Under the pieces are notes generated by a model. The model saw only the letters and a list, made by a program, of their open reading frames with translations, had not been told where the DNA came from and searched no databases. A program made the translations under genes and the position numbers. Below, in pieces: positions 46,646-60,240 of a DNA stretch of 64,000 bases. The stretch comes from Aselliscus stoliczkanus. Lineage: Eukaryota > Chordata > Mammalia > Chiroptera > Hipposideridae. Where the stretch lies: contig CM066737.1 in assembly GCA_033961575.1 (NCBI GenBank), positions 49,328,771 through 49,392,770 on the forward strand, read 5' to 3'. The stretch's first letter is position 1; every line of letters begins with the position of its first letter.

Positions 46646-47214
46646 AAGTTGAAACCACTAGGTTGGTGTAAGCCATTATTCAATAGTATATTCTAATCAA
46701 AAATACTCTGAGCATGCTAGATTCATTTCTGTTTCTTTGTTTTACCTTGCTCCTGTTTATACTGAAATAAATGATGCTGGTATTATGTAAGGAAGAGAAC
46801 AGATCTCTAAACTCTGGAAGAAAGTAACACATATGAGATTTTTCTAAAAAGCAAAAACATTGGCTCCTGATGAACTATAAAAGAAGGAATCAATATGGCC
46901 TGATGTAAAGCATTTTCTGTAACTATAGCCATATATGAGCAGGACAAACCTCTTTGGGAAAATGTATTAAGAACAGAGAGCTTGGGAAAAGAAACTCCTT
47001 CCTTTCTCTTAGAAGAAAATCCTTCTCTTAGAAGAACTAATTTTTATCTTGTAATTCAATTTTAATTTGGGAGGGGGGTTAATTTTTAGCAGGTCTTTTA
47101 TAAACACAAAAGAATTGTCGCTAGCAAAAGAAGAATGGCTAATTCCAACTCCACTTCTGGATTCTTCTGTGATATTGAGGAAATAATTGAACCCTCATAA
47201 ATCCATTTGTTCAG

Positions 47215-48060
47215 CATTTACAGTGTCCAGTATGTGTCCATAAAGTCAGAGGATGCTTTGGAAGGACCGCAGAGGAAGGGTAGCTAATGCTGCCCAGGGA
47301 ATTCAGAGGATATAGCACTTCAGTAGACTATTGGAGGATGAGTAGGTGTTTACCAGGTTCTAGGGTAGGAAATGAACAAGGTACAGTCCCTGCCCTTGAA
47401 TAGACTTAAAATATAATGGGTTTTGGCCATGACAACAGGTTGCTACTGAAGTACAGAGAAAGGGACTTCCAACAGCCGGAAGAAGAAGGATTCATAGAGG
47501 AAGTACTCTTGAGCTGAATTAGGAAGAACAAGTAACCAAACTATGGGGAGGAAAATTTTCAGGAGCAAAGAATAACAGTTGCTAAGTTCCAGAGGAGATT
47601 AGAGACAACTCAGTGTATTGGAGGAACTGCAGATAACTTTATTTCACTATAGAAAAGAGGAGCGATGGGAAAAATATAAGATCAGTAGAGACCAAATGAA
47701 GAATGGTCCTGTATGCCTTTCTTTGTGGTTTGGGCCCTTCCTGTCTAGGTGAAGAGGTTTCAAGCAGTGGGATGGCAAGATTAGCTTTGAATTTCAGAAC
47801 GACTATTTGGATGACAATGTAGTAGATATCTCAGGTTGAAGACTTGGGGATTTTCTCCCCCATGGAGTGGGATGTTCCAGGTAGCAACATGGTAAGAATT
47901 CTGAAGAGAGACAACACTGAGAAAATGAGCCAGGGGATAAGAAGCACAGGCTGTATGAGACTAGAAAGACAGGAGAAGAGAGATTTTAAGAAGGGACTCT
48001 TTCAGACATTGGCCAAAGATGGCAGGGATGCTAGGCCTGGTGGGATTAACTGATCTCATG
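47215..48060 (-). mobile_element. Ancient L2-like relic, antisense
   Basis: Text such as 'ggaggatgagtaggtgtttaccagg' and 'ggtgaagaggtttcaagcagtggg' is typical of the reverse strand of old L2-like repeats. The ORFs here have no coding support. Confidence 0.55.
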
Positions 48061-48139
48061 ACCCTGAATGGAAATCTGGGTAGGAATATATTTCTATTTC
48101 ATGAGGCCTAAAGGAGTTTTGTAAGCCCATTTTTTTTCA

Positions 48140-48535
48140 GTCTTTAGGGGTTGTCCAGCTTTACTGAGGTATAATTGACAAATAAAAATTATATTTATTT
48201 AAGGTATACAAGGTGATGGTTTGATATTTGTATACATTGTGAAATGATTATCACAATCAAGTTAGCTCACATATCCTCACATAGTTACTTTTTTTTTTTT
48301 TGGTATGGTGAGAACACTTAAGATCTACTCTTCAGAAATTTCAAGTATAAATTATTATGTGAATTGTCAAGTATACAGTATTACTAACTATAATCACCAT
48401 GTTGTACATTACATCCACAGTGTAGCCTTTAGTTTGGGGGAGATTCCAAACAGAACTGTACCTCAGTTTCTGTTTTTTTGCTTTGTTTAGTTTTTGAAGT
48501 GGGCATAAACAGCTAGCTTAGAATGGTTATTAAAA
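48140..48535 (-). mobile_element. Old L1 3' end, antisense
   Basis: 'gtccagctttactgaggtataattgac' and 'tacattgtgaaatgattatcacaatcaa' match the well-known reverse strand of old L1 3' ends. Confidence 0.85.
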
Positions 48536-48540
48536 AAAAC

Positions 48541-48815
48541 AAGGTACTAGGATCACTTTATAAATTATATAAATGTCAACCACTACACTATATACCTGAA
48601 ACTAATATAAAATAATATTAATTCTCAACTATAATTGAAAAGATAATAGTCACAGGGATGCAAAGTACAGCATAAAAAATATAGTCAATAATATTGTAGC
48701 AACTATGTACAGTGTCATATAGGTAATAGACTTATTGGGGTTTCGCTTTATGAGGTATGCAAATGTCTAATCACTATGTTGTTTTGTACACCTGAAACTA
48801 ATAAAAAAATGAACT
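48541..48815 (+). mobile_element. L1 3' UTR fragment
   Basis: Same duplicated 3' UTR blocks as 33360-33640, ending at 'tacacctgaaactaataaaa'. Confidence 0.85.
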
Positions 48816-48819
48816 GATG

Positions 48820-51800
48820 AAGTTGGTGTGCTTATGTTGGAGACCCCTTGTATTAACCCTCATTGGACCACCAGAAATAATCATATTCCTAAGAGAATAA
48901 TAGGAGGACATTATTCCAGTTTGGGTCAATAGAACAGCACTTTTGAGTTTTACAGAAAATTAATCTAAATTTTTATACAGACTCTACCAACAAACAAATA
49001 TTCTACAAAGACTAAATATCTGCAAATGGACTGCAAACATGTAAATTTTGCTTAAGTTAATATACAAAGAAGGGAGAACCCAGTGACACATTGGATATCT
49101 CAATAAAGATTAAACTAGGAATATTTAGTGGGAAGCAAAACAAATGTGTATCTAAGCATCTTGTCTCTGAGAGTTATAAACTACTTAGCAAGTAGCAAAA
49201 AGCTGAAGGAAACATCAATTTACATGTAGTAGAAAAAATACCTCTCTAGCTAAATCAATTCCTCTCAATATAAACAGCTCGATTACGACAATAAACACAA
49301 ATATAGTACCAGTAGTTCTAACATGTTTATTTGGCATTATGACATTAATTTGGAGACCATCAGCATGACAGTCTAGGTCTCATTGAGCCATTTCATAATG
49401 CATGTCCAGATTCTAGACATTTGGTATTACTCCAGCAGCATGAGCAGAACCACACAGCAGGCCTCAAATTTTGGTGGTGAATGGTACCAATGTGGCTATA
49501 TATCATTCAGGCTTTTTGCAAAGGGTACTCTTATGATGTCACATTTATTGCCCTCTTATAAATGTGTTGGTTATCACGTAGGATACAGAGAGAAACACAA
49601 TGTGGCTTGGCTAGCAGATAAGCTGTAGCTAGCATTTATACATTTTTTTTACAAGAAGGATTATGTTCAATTCAAGCAGCTCTTATGTGCTAACTGTAGC
49701 CCCAAAAGGTTTTGTCAAGCAAAGCTGCAAATATTCAGTTTGGACTGGTACCTCCTCAACCTAGCACTACTGCTAATGAGCTTCATGACCTTGAATACAT
49801 CCTTTGGTCCCTCTGAATCATTTCCTCATATACAAAAGGTAACTACAACACTAAGAGGTTGTGAGGACCTCAAATGGTCCACAAGTGGGAAATGCCTTGA
49901 AATAATTTAAGATATTCTACCAATAGAAGATATTTATAATTACTGTCACAGATTTCACAAGCCATAAACAAAATCGCCACCATTCATTCAGATATTATTA
50001 GATCCCTGGCACTCTGCTAAAAGTTACTCACGTGCAAGTTAACACATTTTTTGCGGAAAATGAGTAAACTCGTCATATAGCTCAAATGCCCGCTTACAAA
50101 GTGTTAATATAAGTTGCATAACCATTGAGGTGTTATTATTTCCATTTTACAGATGAAACTGATGTTTAGAGACATCAGGTCACTTGCCAAGGTCATTGAG
50201 CTAGTAAGTGGAAGAGTAAGGCTATACAATCCCATGTCTGTGTGACTTCAAAGCTCATGCTCTTATCTTTCTCTATCATACAACATTTCCATATGATACA
50301 ATGAGTTCTCAGTTACTTGCAGCTTTTAACATGGACACAAATGTTCTTAGGGCTTCAGAGTAAGTGAACTGTGCCTCTAGTGTGGTGTTTGGGACCAAAG
50401 CCTGGAAATGAGTGGAACTTCTATCCATAAAGCAGATGTTTCAGCATTAGAATGAAGGGCAGATGAGTGCCTGTGGTTAGAGACTAGACTTCTTCCTGTA
50501 CCAGCATCAGGAGTCTATTATATTCCCCTCTCCCAAGTTTCTGTGCCAGAAAATGAAAGTGACAACAATGTGAGCTTCACTATTTCAAGGGAAAAGTTGG
50601 AGGATTAGAGGGGACATTTAAATTAACAAAAAACATTGCAGCAGATAATCATGTCCGTCCTATAATGACATAGGAAATGAAAAAAACTCCATTGGTTAAT
50701 TCTGTTTTTGAGTCATAGTGCTCATTCCTACTTAAGAAGATGAGTTTTTTCACTTATGGTTATACAGAAATAAAGACTGAAAGGAAAGCAGGCAAGAAGT
50801 GCTGGAAGGTTAGGTATTTGCATGCAAAGAACTAAACTGTTTCTCTACTATCCTAAGGTCCTGTCCCTCTGAAGGCACCTACCTCAAAGGGCCATGGTAA
50901 GGATAATAATAAGATCTATCATTTGTTGAGCATTTACTATAGGCCAGACATTGTTCTAAATACTTTTCTATATTACCTCATTTCATCCTCATAACTCAAT
51001 GACATAGATGATGGCATTAGCATCACTCCCATTTTATAGATGAGGAAACTGAGGCTTTAGGGGGAAAAGTAATTGACTCAAACAAGGTTACAGAGCTAAG
51101 AAGTGGTCAAACTGGGATTCAAATGCTGGTCTACTGACTTCAGAGGTGGTGCTCTTAATGCCTCTATCATAATGAATGAATGGGTTATTAAATGTTTTGA
51201 AAAGTATAAAATATATAAATGCAAATGTCTGGTTCTCCTCACTTAGAGCTTCTCACTGCATACAAGTGAATTTAGGCACATGCATTTTTCCCTTCCTGAA
51301 ATTCTGCCAGACTTGTAAATTATATAAATTAGTTTTGGTGAGTCTTGGCATATCGACAGGAACTATCAAATGTAAATTTGCCAGGCTATTTCTCTAAAAC
51401 CATCTCTTGGTGGAAGTGGTACAAAGTTTCCATCAAGGTCTACAGCTCACTTTTATTCTTTTACCTTAGGCCCAGTGACAAAGGGCTCTTTTATACAATC
51501 TTCTGGAAAGATGGCACAGCCCTGTGCTGAGAAAGATGTCTACAAAGACGTTTGCTTTGGGAAGTGACTTCCCTATATCCTGATGGCTGCTGTTTTCAAC
51601 CACTATGGGCCCTCAAGGTCTTTGGAGCCTGAAGATGAATGGATTACATGATAAGATTCCTCTAATCGCAAGCTTTAAGAGTGTTGCTTTGTTCTACTGT
51701 TTCATGGTGACTTCATCTTTCCACTCAAATGAAAGTAACACAAGGGCAGAGTATGTTTCTTTCACCCATTTGAATCTCCCTCTGGGCCTAGCACTATGTA

Positions 51801-53070
51801 GGACCCATTGAAGATCCTCTATCGAAGCTGGTAATACCACTGGAATTCTGGGATTGAGGAAGAGGCACTGGATCTGTACTGACATGTCACTACCCACATA
51901 CCACTTTCAGTTTCTTAGCTGAGTTTCACAAGTAGCTGCTATTGGCCTGATGCTGCGATAGGCACTGGGAATCCTAAATAAGTAAAATGATGTGGTCTCT
52001 GCTATCAAAGACTTCTCAATCTGATGGCGGGTATTAGGGGTAGTGGGTGGTATCCCAGAATATAGGCTCTTCCCCGTGGTGTGCCAGAACCCATATCAAA
52101 TAGTATCTTAGTCATATTTTGTACTTATTTTCACTCCAGAGAGTCTCCAGCAAGGGAAGTCACAGGCCAGGGAAGTTGCTACAAGGTGCAATTTTCTAAA
52201 TCCCTGGTAGGAAATGGCTTTTGCACCAGGCTCCTGGTCTAGTGGTTCATTCTAGGGTTTTGTGCTTCTTTCTATCCCCATACAGGGAAATCTACAGTCT
52301 GTCTTATAGTTCAAGGAAGTTTTCTTTAGTTTGTCTTTACCAACATGTACTGAGAAATTTCCTCTGTTAATTTGTTAGTAACAGCTGTTGACTTTCCAGT
52401 GGGGTCTGTGGATGTGTATGCACACTCACAATAGAATTTATTTTGTCATCCTGCTAACTCATTAACCCTTTCTTTCTCGTTCTTCAATACCATGTTCCTA
52501 CTTTCACAGGGAAAAGTAGACCTGGCTAGATTAGAGATGCCTGCTTAGAGCAGTACTGCCCTTTCCATGTGTCTGATTCACAGGCAATTCCAGATCATAA
52601 ACATAAAATTGGAGACACACACTTTGCATAGGAAACCATTAAGAGTGCATACAGAAACACATTCTTCATCTTTCCCACCCTTTGGAAAAGAGGTGAAGTA
52701 GCAAGTTAAGCCATAGACTTCCAGAAAAACAAAACAAATCAACAATAACAAAAAACAAACATCAAAATCCCAGTCTCTTTTGGATAGAACTAGGTATTAA
52801 TTCTGCCTATTAGAGATGATTTCTGTTAAAGGAAACTGGTGAAAGGATACAAAACTTGCTCTGTGCAATTGAACTTTCTCTTTTTAACCCTAGACATAAA
52901 TTCCATTCCTTTCTGCTCTGAAAAGATCTAGTCCCATAGGTACCATGGATGAGACCAACACTCTTCCTTTGGCCACAGGTTGTTGGAAAAACTTTAGACA
53001 GAGTTGAGGAGAGTAGTAGTGGCAAGTAGGAAAAAAGAGTGACAATTGTGATTATGAACTGTTATCTGCA
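48820..53070. other. Unique intronic sequence with MIR fragments
   Basis: MIR-like stretches: plus at about 49765-49915, minus at about 50110-50290 and 50910-51170 ('gaggaaactgaggctttag'), and an L2-like bit at 51945-52020. No gene recognised. Confidence 0.55.
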
Positions 53071-53079
53071 ATCAGGAGT

Positions 53080-54840
53080 GCTACAGTGTGTGTACATCGG
53101 TGAAAAGGTATGTGAATGTGGCAATATCAGTATGGGGCAGGTATATGAGTTTGGGAAAGTATATTTGGGTATGTACATGAGAGTGTGGGTACACTATAAG
53201 CATGTACAAATCAATGGGAATAGATGTGGGTCAATGGGATCATCTCAGTGAGGCAGTATTGGTTGCTGTCAATTTGAGTATGTGTCAGTGTCAATGTGTC
53301 CATGTGAGAATCCAGGTAAGAGTTCATGGCAGTTAAGAGTGTGTCAAGTGAGTCAGTGGTTTATACATCAGTGACTGTGTGGGCACGTGGGTCAGTGTGA
53401 GCAAGTGTATCAGTGTAAGGTAGGATGTGGCAGTGTGAAAGTGAGTATAAATGGTCAGTCTATGTGGCCGTACATGGAATTAGTCACTGTTTCTGTGTGA
53501 GTGAATGTATGTATTTTTGTGAATTGACTGTGATAGTGAGAATTGTGTGGGGTGTGCCAGTGTAAGTGCAGTCACTGACTATGTATGTCACTATATGTAG
53601 ACTGGTGAGAATGTATGCAGCAATGTGAGTGAGGGCGTATCAGTATGAGAGTGAGAATGTGTAAAAATGTGAGCATGTGTGGCAAGTGTGATTGTGCCAC
53701 TGTGAATATGTGCAATATACAAATGGGAGTTGGTGCATGAGACACCAAAGGGAATGGATATGAGTATCAGGGAGTAGGAGTGTCTATCCATGAGGATGTG
53801 TAGGAGTTATGAGTTTGATTGTATGGTTGTGGATGTGAGAATATATGAAAATGTATTATGTAAGCTTCGGTGTGCAGTAAGTGTGACTGTGTGTTAATAT
53901 AAATTTGAGTACTGAATGTGAGTGAGCAAATATATGTATCAGTGTGTGTTAATTTGTGTCAATGTGACTACCTGTGTGATTGTGTATAAGTCTGAGAGGA
54001 GAGTGACATGTGTCAGTGAAAATGGCTGCATTTATGAAAATGAGTGTATTTGATTATGAGTTTGGTGAACAGTGCAAATGTCTGTGTGAAGGTAAAAATA
54101 TATGAGTGTGAGTGTGTATTAAAATAAATATGTTTCCATGTGTAAGTATGATTTTATGTGAATGTGACAGAGTACAGAGATTGTGTCAGTGCTGAGTATA
54201 CAAAAGCATGTAATTCTGAGTGCAAGAATGCAAGAAAGTATAAGTTTAAATGGGTGTGGTTGTGTTTATGGTGTGAACATGTATAAAGGTGAGCATATGA
54301 GCATGCTTGCATATGTGTGTGTACCTGTGATGAGTTAGAAGTTGTGTAAATCTGTGAATATGAGAGGAAATAGTAATAGTATAAATTTGTTGTTGTAAAT
54401 GAAACTAAGTGTGTGTATGACTGAGAAACAAGCAGAGGAAAGTCAATATGTGTTGTGTGTATGGTGTGTGTAATCGTGTAGGAGTTAGAGGGTTACAGAT
54501 GATTCTATCATCTGTGTGGATGTGAGTGTGAAAGTGTGACTTTGAGTGTGTGAGAGTATAAGAAAGCATAAAGGTATAAGGGGGTAAGAATGTGAGAGTG
54601 CGGTGTATGGCAAGTGTTAGTTTGTGTCAGTATGAAAATGTGAATATATAAATGTATGTGTCAGTGTGTGCCAGTATATAGTGGGTTTGTAAATATGATT
54701 TGTGAGAGGGTGAAGGGGTTAAGAGTGATTATCACATGAATGTGTCTAGTATGAAAAGTGAGTGTGAATCAAAGAAGTAAACATGATTGCATGAATGTAC
54801 AAGAGCATGTAACTGTGATTGTGAGAGTGTGTGCATGAGC
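53080..54840. repeat. Diverged GT-rich low-complexity array (about 1.76 kb)
   Basis: Imperfect GTGTGAGTGTG, TCAGTGTG, GTGAATGTG and related units run through 1.7 kb, poor in C on the plus strand. No fixed period is visible by eye. The minus strand, which is PAK3 sense, is correspondingly rich in CAC/ACA. No coding. Confidence 0.85.
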
Positions 54841-54919
54841 ACTGAAGGGTACCAAAATAATTCAGGATGCTGAGAAACTCTCCAGGAAGTGTCTTTCTTC
54901 CCAAAGTCACATGTCTCCA

Positions 54920-55165
54920 ATTATAGACAAGTTACTTAGCCCCTCTCAACCTCTATTCCCTCATGAGTAAAACAGTGATAATACCTACCTTGAACTAGTA
55001 TCAATTTTATAATCAGAAACAAATATATTAATTATTAGGAAAACATACTTACCTTGCAGAGTTACTGTAGGATTAAATGGTCTCATGCAAGTAAAATGCC
55101 TAGTATAGTGCTAGCAACAGTAGATACTCAATAAATACAAGTTATTGTAGCTGTCATAGAACACC
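54920..55165 (+). mobile_element. MIR SINE
   Basis: 'gttacttagcccctctcaac', 'gagttactgtaggattaaatgg' and 'tagatactcaataaataca' follow plus-strand MIR order, with an insert around 54990-55040. Confidence 0.75.
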
Positions 55166-55169
55166 CAGG

Positions 55170-57255
55170 AGTGACCCAGGGGCTTGCTTCTTATTTTAGT
55201 CAGTTCTAGTTACCTTCTGTTGCTCAAGGTCTATAAAGGATCCCCTACCAGAGCATCTCTAGAAAGTTGAATGCATCAGTATCAGCAAGGCTGTAATTTC
55301 ACACCTTCAATTTCACAGCCAAAACTCTGGAGCTTTTCCCTTCATGAGAAGGCATCACTTAAACACCTGCCACCGAACAGCAGTTTTCTTTTGTCCTATA
55401 GCCCCAGGACAGGCTCATTGAAAGGGAATTGCACTGCATATTCCTTGTTTGGTTTTGTTAAGTTTGTTTTTCTCCTTGGGTGTTTTTAAGAATTTTGGTT
55501 GTTTGTTTTTGACTTGGGCAATATGAGAGATGTCTAAATAACTGACAAAGAAACAGACAGAAGACAGGGCAGAGAGATGGAGGGACAGTCAGATACAAAC
55601 AGGTGGTTGGACTACAATGTATAGCAACAGAAGACCAGGTGGAGAAGCTGACAAGAGAAGCTATAATCGTTGCCTGAGAAGCAAAGAGACAGGGAGATGA
55701 TCAGAGAGGCAGACCAAGAAACCTGCAAGTAGAGAGGAAGAGAGAAAAGCCCAAATTGAAAAGCTGCTGGGGAACTATTAGGCATTTGTGAGAGAGACTA
55801 GAGAACTGTGAAATCTAGTCCCTACTCTAAAAAGCTTACAGTCTCGTTTACCTTCCAAGATGAATACTGCAGAAACTATGCAAGAATTATTTCAGGCAGC
55901 ATAGAAGCAAGAGCTACACAACACACTACAGACTCAAGTGTTGTTTGAGAGCTGGGCGAGTGATCCCTGGTTTGGTACGAAGGCAGAAGGAAAGTTCTGG
56001 AAGGTTTAAGTTAAGCTGGGATGGATCAGGTACGTAAAATTAAGGTTACGAGGCAGTAGAAATTATAGGAACTGATTGGTGAATTTTTGGCATGTGGCTG
56101 AAATGCCACTTTGACATCAGGAAAGCAGAAGAAATGGAAATGACTGCTTGAAGAGAAGCAGGTCCGTGTTATATTGAAGCTGTTAATATGGAGCTTGGAA
56201 TTAGCAAAGGATTTGGCAGTGACTGTTAGGTTGTTTCTCCTACTGCCCCTAGGATGTAGGTCAAGGCTGTCATTCCCATAATTGAGATGGGGGAACCAAG
56301 AGACCCTGTACTGGGGTCAATTCCCCATAAAGAAAGGGCCATACCCTGAGATCGGCCTCGTGATGCCCAGGCAGGACCTTTAATATTGGGAGCTCTGGAG
56401 AAAAGGTGACATTTACCTGAACTTGGAGATCCCTAACTCTCTGCCCTGGAATCCAATGCTCACCTCACACCACCACTGCTGTAGGACCTCAGCTCAGGTG
56501 GGTGCTGCCCATGAAATGGGCTGGGGTGCCCTTCTGATGGACTCAGTGCAGGGCACACCAGCTGCCACAACATGCAAGGACTCAGCTACTTTCTTGGGGG
56601 AAGCCTGCCAAGAGAAGAATTGTGGGGGAGTGGGAACCTCTTTGCCCACCTGCAACTACTCTTTCACCCAATCCCCCAAATATTACAAGGCACTACAGTG
56701 AACTGCAGGAAATCCATTCAAAAGGCAGAGAATCAGAGAAATGTAAAAGAGCATTGCTATGTAGGAGTCCAGAAAGGGCACTGAACTGGGAGATTCAAGT
56801 AAAGAAATACTATCACTTCATTCTGCATCTGTGTGCTGTAAGTGGAAAAGACCTGTCTAGTCACCTTGGACAAGTGTTCGCAGGACTAAATCAAATATGA
56901 CAGGTATGAAATATTTGCATATTTACCAGAGGTGGTATAGTGTAGCGTACAATAGAAAAATGAAAGGTGATGGCAAATGCAGGTGGGCTCTGAGGATAAC
57001 TGAGCTTCCTGAAAACCTGGCACTGCTGCTCAGTTTATTTCATCCCTCAACTCTAAGTGTCCCTCTCCATTTCCATTTGCCTTCTCAACAATTTCTTTCA
57101 CCAGGGCAAGAAATACTCTGTGGTCCCTATATCATCTCACAGCTGCTGAGGGCCTCAACCTCTGATCCAACTGGAACTTCCCTCCACCTTCCCCCAATCT
57201 CCACCACAGGAATGTCTTTCACAATCTTCTCCAATGTCTTAGGTGAGTATATACT

Positions 57256-57288
<33 letters not shown>

Positions 57289-58260
57289 CCATTTACCCTG
57301 TTTTCCCCCTAGAGCTTTTTCCGTGTCCAGCTGTGAAGGAGATGGGGTCTCTTTAACCCCTCCCATTCCTGTCTTTCCCCACAATCACTTACGCCTCTCA
57401 AAAATGAGATCAAACTTCCCTTGACAAGACCCCAAGCTCTGCATTCCTTCCTACCCTGTGCACCCGTCCCTCCATGGTGTTTGTCCTCAAAGAAAAGCAG
57501 CACCTATATGTAACTCACAATAAAGCTTGATCCAGGCTAACGCAACTGATTTTAGAGAACACCAGAAGACACAGGGTCCTAATCCAAAGTCAGGGATGGG
57601 TGGATGGATATCTAAAGGTGGAGATAGCAAAATTGAAGCCTCAGGGAGCCAAGAAAAGCCCCAAGATTCCCAATTCTCCCTTCTGGAATAAAAGCAAACA
57701 AAAAACACACCAAACAAACAAAACACCAAAGCATACCCCAGATCTGCCACTCACTCCTTGCAAGACTCCAGAGTACATCTGTACTCTGTACCCCAGTGGC
57801 CCTGGCATTCTCTGTGTGCTTCCTACATGCACATGTTAAGCTGCCTTTCTAAATCCCACCCACTGTTCAGCTGAGTAGTGTGCCTGTAGGCTACCCCATT
57901 GCATGAGCTCATCCTACAAGGGGATGGGGTGGGCGTAGAGGAGTGAGGGCTGTCAAAACTCTAGAGAGAGGCAAGGTTCAAAGAGGGCTCAAGAAGAATG
58001 GGTGCAAAAAGTCCCTTGCCCATCCCCAGGGCTGAGGGTTGGTCTCAGGGAGACAGCATAAACCCATAGTGGTGGTAAATAACATTAGAAGATCTGGGGT
58101 GGAGGGCGAGAAATGCATCAACCTGTACTAACCAAGTATCTCCATGTTTCTACCAAAGATCCAAAGCTTTCCTTAGGCTTATCTCCACCTCCCCTCAGTG
58201 GCTTATTAACTCCATGCAGCCTACCTCAAAACCACCAGTTGCAAAGCTGGAGCAAGTGCT
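55170..58260. other. Unique sequence, no gene seen
   Basis: Contains a purine-rich patch at 55545-55760 and a GT microsatellite at 57257-57287. The 175-codon ORF at 56897-57424 runs through the microsatellite and has no domain. Confidence 0.45.
57257..57287. repeat. (GT)n microsatellite
   Basis: About fifteen GT units without interruption. Confidence 0.95.
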
Positions 58261-58269
58261 GATGCCACT

Positions 58270-58680
58270 GGCAGGACACAGTGCTCCACCTGGTGGCCAC
58301 ACTCCTGTTGGCCTGGGGCTGTGTCTGTGAATGGGCACATGCAGGGTTGAGTATATCTGTGTTGCTCCCTGTACCATGTTGTATTGTGTGCCTTGTGTAT
58401 TTGTACTATGTTGTATGTGTGCCACATCATATCTATACTGTGTTGTGTGTATATCAAGAGTGTATCATGTATCATATGTGCAGAGTCGTGTTTATATCAT
58501 GTTGTATGTATCATGTCAGTACTGTATTGTGCATGTGCTATGGGTCTGTACTGTATTGTGTGTTTATTGCATTTCTTCCATGCTGTGTGTGTGTGCCATG
58601 TGGCTAACCCATATATTTACGTCTGTGTCATGTTGTGTGTCTATACTGCCTTGTGTGTGCACCTATGGCCCAGCCTCCTC
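58270..58680. repeat. Degenerate TGTTGTRTGTGT-type array
   Basis: Variants of CATGTTGTATGTATCATGT and CTGTATTGTGTG recur through about 400 bp. It gives long cysteine/tyrosine/valine-rich false ORFs in two plus frames. Confidence 0.8.
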
Positions 58681-58689
58681 CTGGAGTCT

Positions 58690-59680
58690 GGGGTGGGGAT
58701 TAGCCCACCAATGTTGTGTTGATTACACGCATCTTGCTGCATTCCAGCCTCCTGCCAGCATCTCTGTGTGGGGACTAGGGCTGCCACCTTGTTGGGGATG
58801 GGTGAGGGAAGCTGCAGATAACCACTCTCTCTACCACAGAGCACTCTCATGGCAGGTACCTGGCCGAGCATTGAAGATATCTAGGAAGGGAATTCTGGAG
58901 CCTTTTTCAGGCTCAAAGGAAGAAACTGGGCACTGTAGGGCATGGCTCCCTCCCTCAATTCGCAGCCCCATATGTATATGAGAAGGACCAAAGAAAACCA
59001 CAACTGCGTGAGTCTTTCCTTCAGGTGGGTTGGAAAGACGGGAGGCCTTCTCCACAGTGAGCAATTGCTGCACAAGGGTTTAGCTCTGGCACGAGAAATG
59101 GGCTATGAGATGCATGGGAATTCTGCCAAAGGAGTCTCCATTGAGGTCACTCGAGGGAGCGATTGTGCTGATGGTTAGGGGTAGGTCTGTTGAGGATTGC
59201 AGAATTCCAAAAAGTTCACCTGGCTCAGAGACAGATGGGGGAGAAAAATAGATGTGAAAGGATGCGCACCCTAAGCCAAGCCCCCTTCCTTCACCATTAC
59301 TCCAAAACCTTCTGTTTTGAGACTCATTTAGGGAGTCAGGGCCAGTAGTGAATCTCTGCCCCTCCCCTCCCCCTCCAACCACATAAGAACTGTATAAGAT
59401 CCCCATAGAGCTTTTCAGGGGCTTGGTTATAGGGTCCTCAGCAGATTCTCCACTTGGGCTTCTGTTTTCCCTGCTGTTCCTCATTCACATGAAATAAAAA
59501 TAAAATCATACTGCTGAAAGAGATGAAATGTGTGTAGCGGTTACGGGTTTGTTTCACACTGTCATCCCCCAAATTGAACATACCAAAAGAAGTGTGATTT
59601 AGAAGGAGTAAATTTGGGAAAGAGAGCTGTCCTTTAGTGAACCTGTCTTTATTACCAAAAACCAAATACACCCATATCTT
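58690..59680. other. Unique sequence, no gene seen
   Basis: Minus ORF 59484-59080 (134 codons) shows no family motif. Confidence 0.4.
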
Positions 59681-60129
59681 AACATTTCATGACCATCTTA
59701 GAAACCACCTCTTCTAACCCCATTGTTTGAAAGACAAGGAAGCTGAGGCACAGAGAAGGGTAGAAACACTCAGACCAGAACGCTTGACTTCTGATTCCCA
59801 GCATTCATTCCACACCAGATTCTAGTCCTCTAGTTCCTCAAAAACCTCCTTCTCCAAATCTAGCCCCCTCCCAACTCATAGCAAAACCTTGGCTTCCACC
59901 TCCACTGTGTGGCCTCCCAGACCATTCTATTTCATCTCAGTCATCAGTCTCCCAGCACTCTCTGTGGCCATGCCTTTGGAATGGTTCCCATTCCCCACCA
60001 GTAAATTGTTCATCTCTTTCCAGTCTTCAAGGTTCATCTCCCCCATTTTGCATCCCACCTGCCTACCTAGCTGTAGCTATGCCTTTGTACCTCTCATCAC
60101 ATCCCCTGAGTGCAGCACAGATTGCCTTA

Positions 60130-60240
60130 ACCTGCAGATAATTGACTGAATATGCAAATTAGACACGGATCCATTGTATTGATTAACATTTCCAATTAAA
60201 CTCAGGATTAGGCTTAGTGACTCGAGTAATCATCGCATGT
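60130..60240. promoter_or_regulatory. Cluster of possible homeodomain/POU sites
   Basis: ATGCAAAT octamer at 60152-60159, GATTAAC at 60181-60187, CAATTAAA near 60193 and GGATTA at 60205-60210, within 60 bases of non-repetitive sequence about 3 kb inside the proposed PAK3 first intron. Enhancer role is inferred only. Confidence 0.3.

Noticed and set aside
56897..57424. 175-codon ORF
   Set aside because: Crosses a GT microsatellite and has no recognisable domain or splice context.
58331..58981. 216-codon ORF rich in Cys, Tyr and Val
   Set aside because: Produced by the degenerate TGTTGTATG array; a second overlapping frame is also open and neither has a domain.
59080..59484. 134-codon minus-strand ORF
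   Set aside because: Same strand as PAK3 but no homology I recognise, and its interior shows no exon-like borders.
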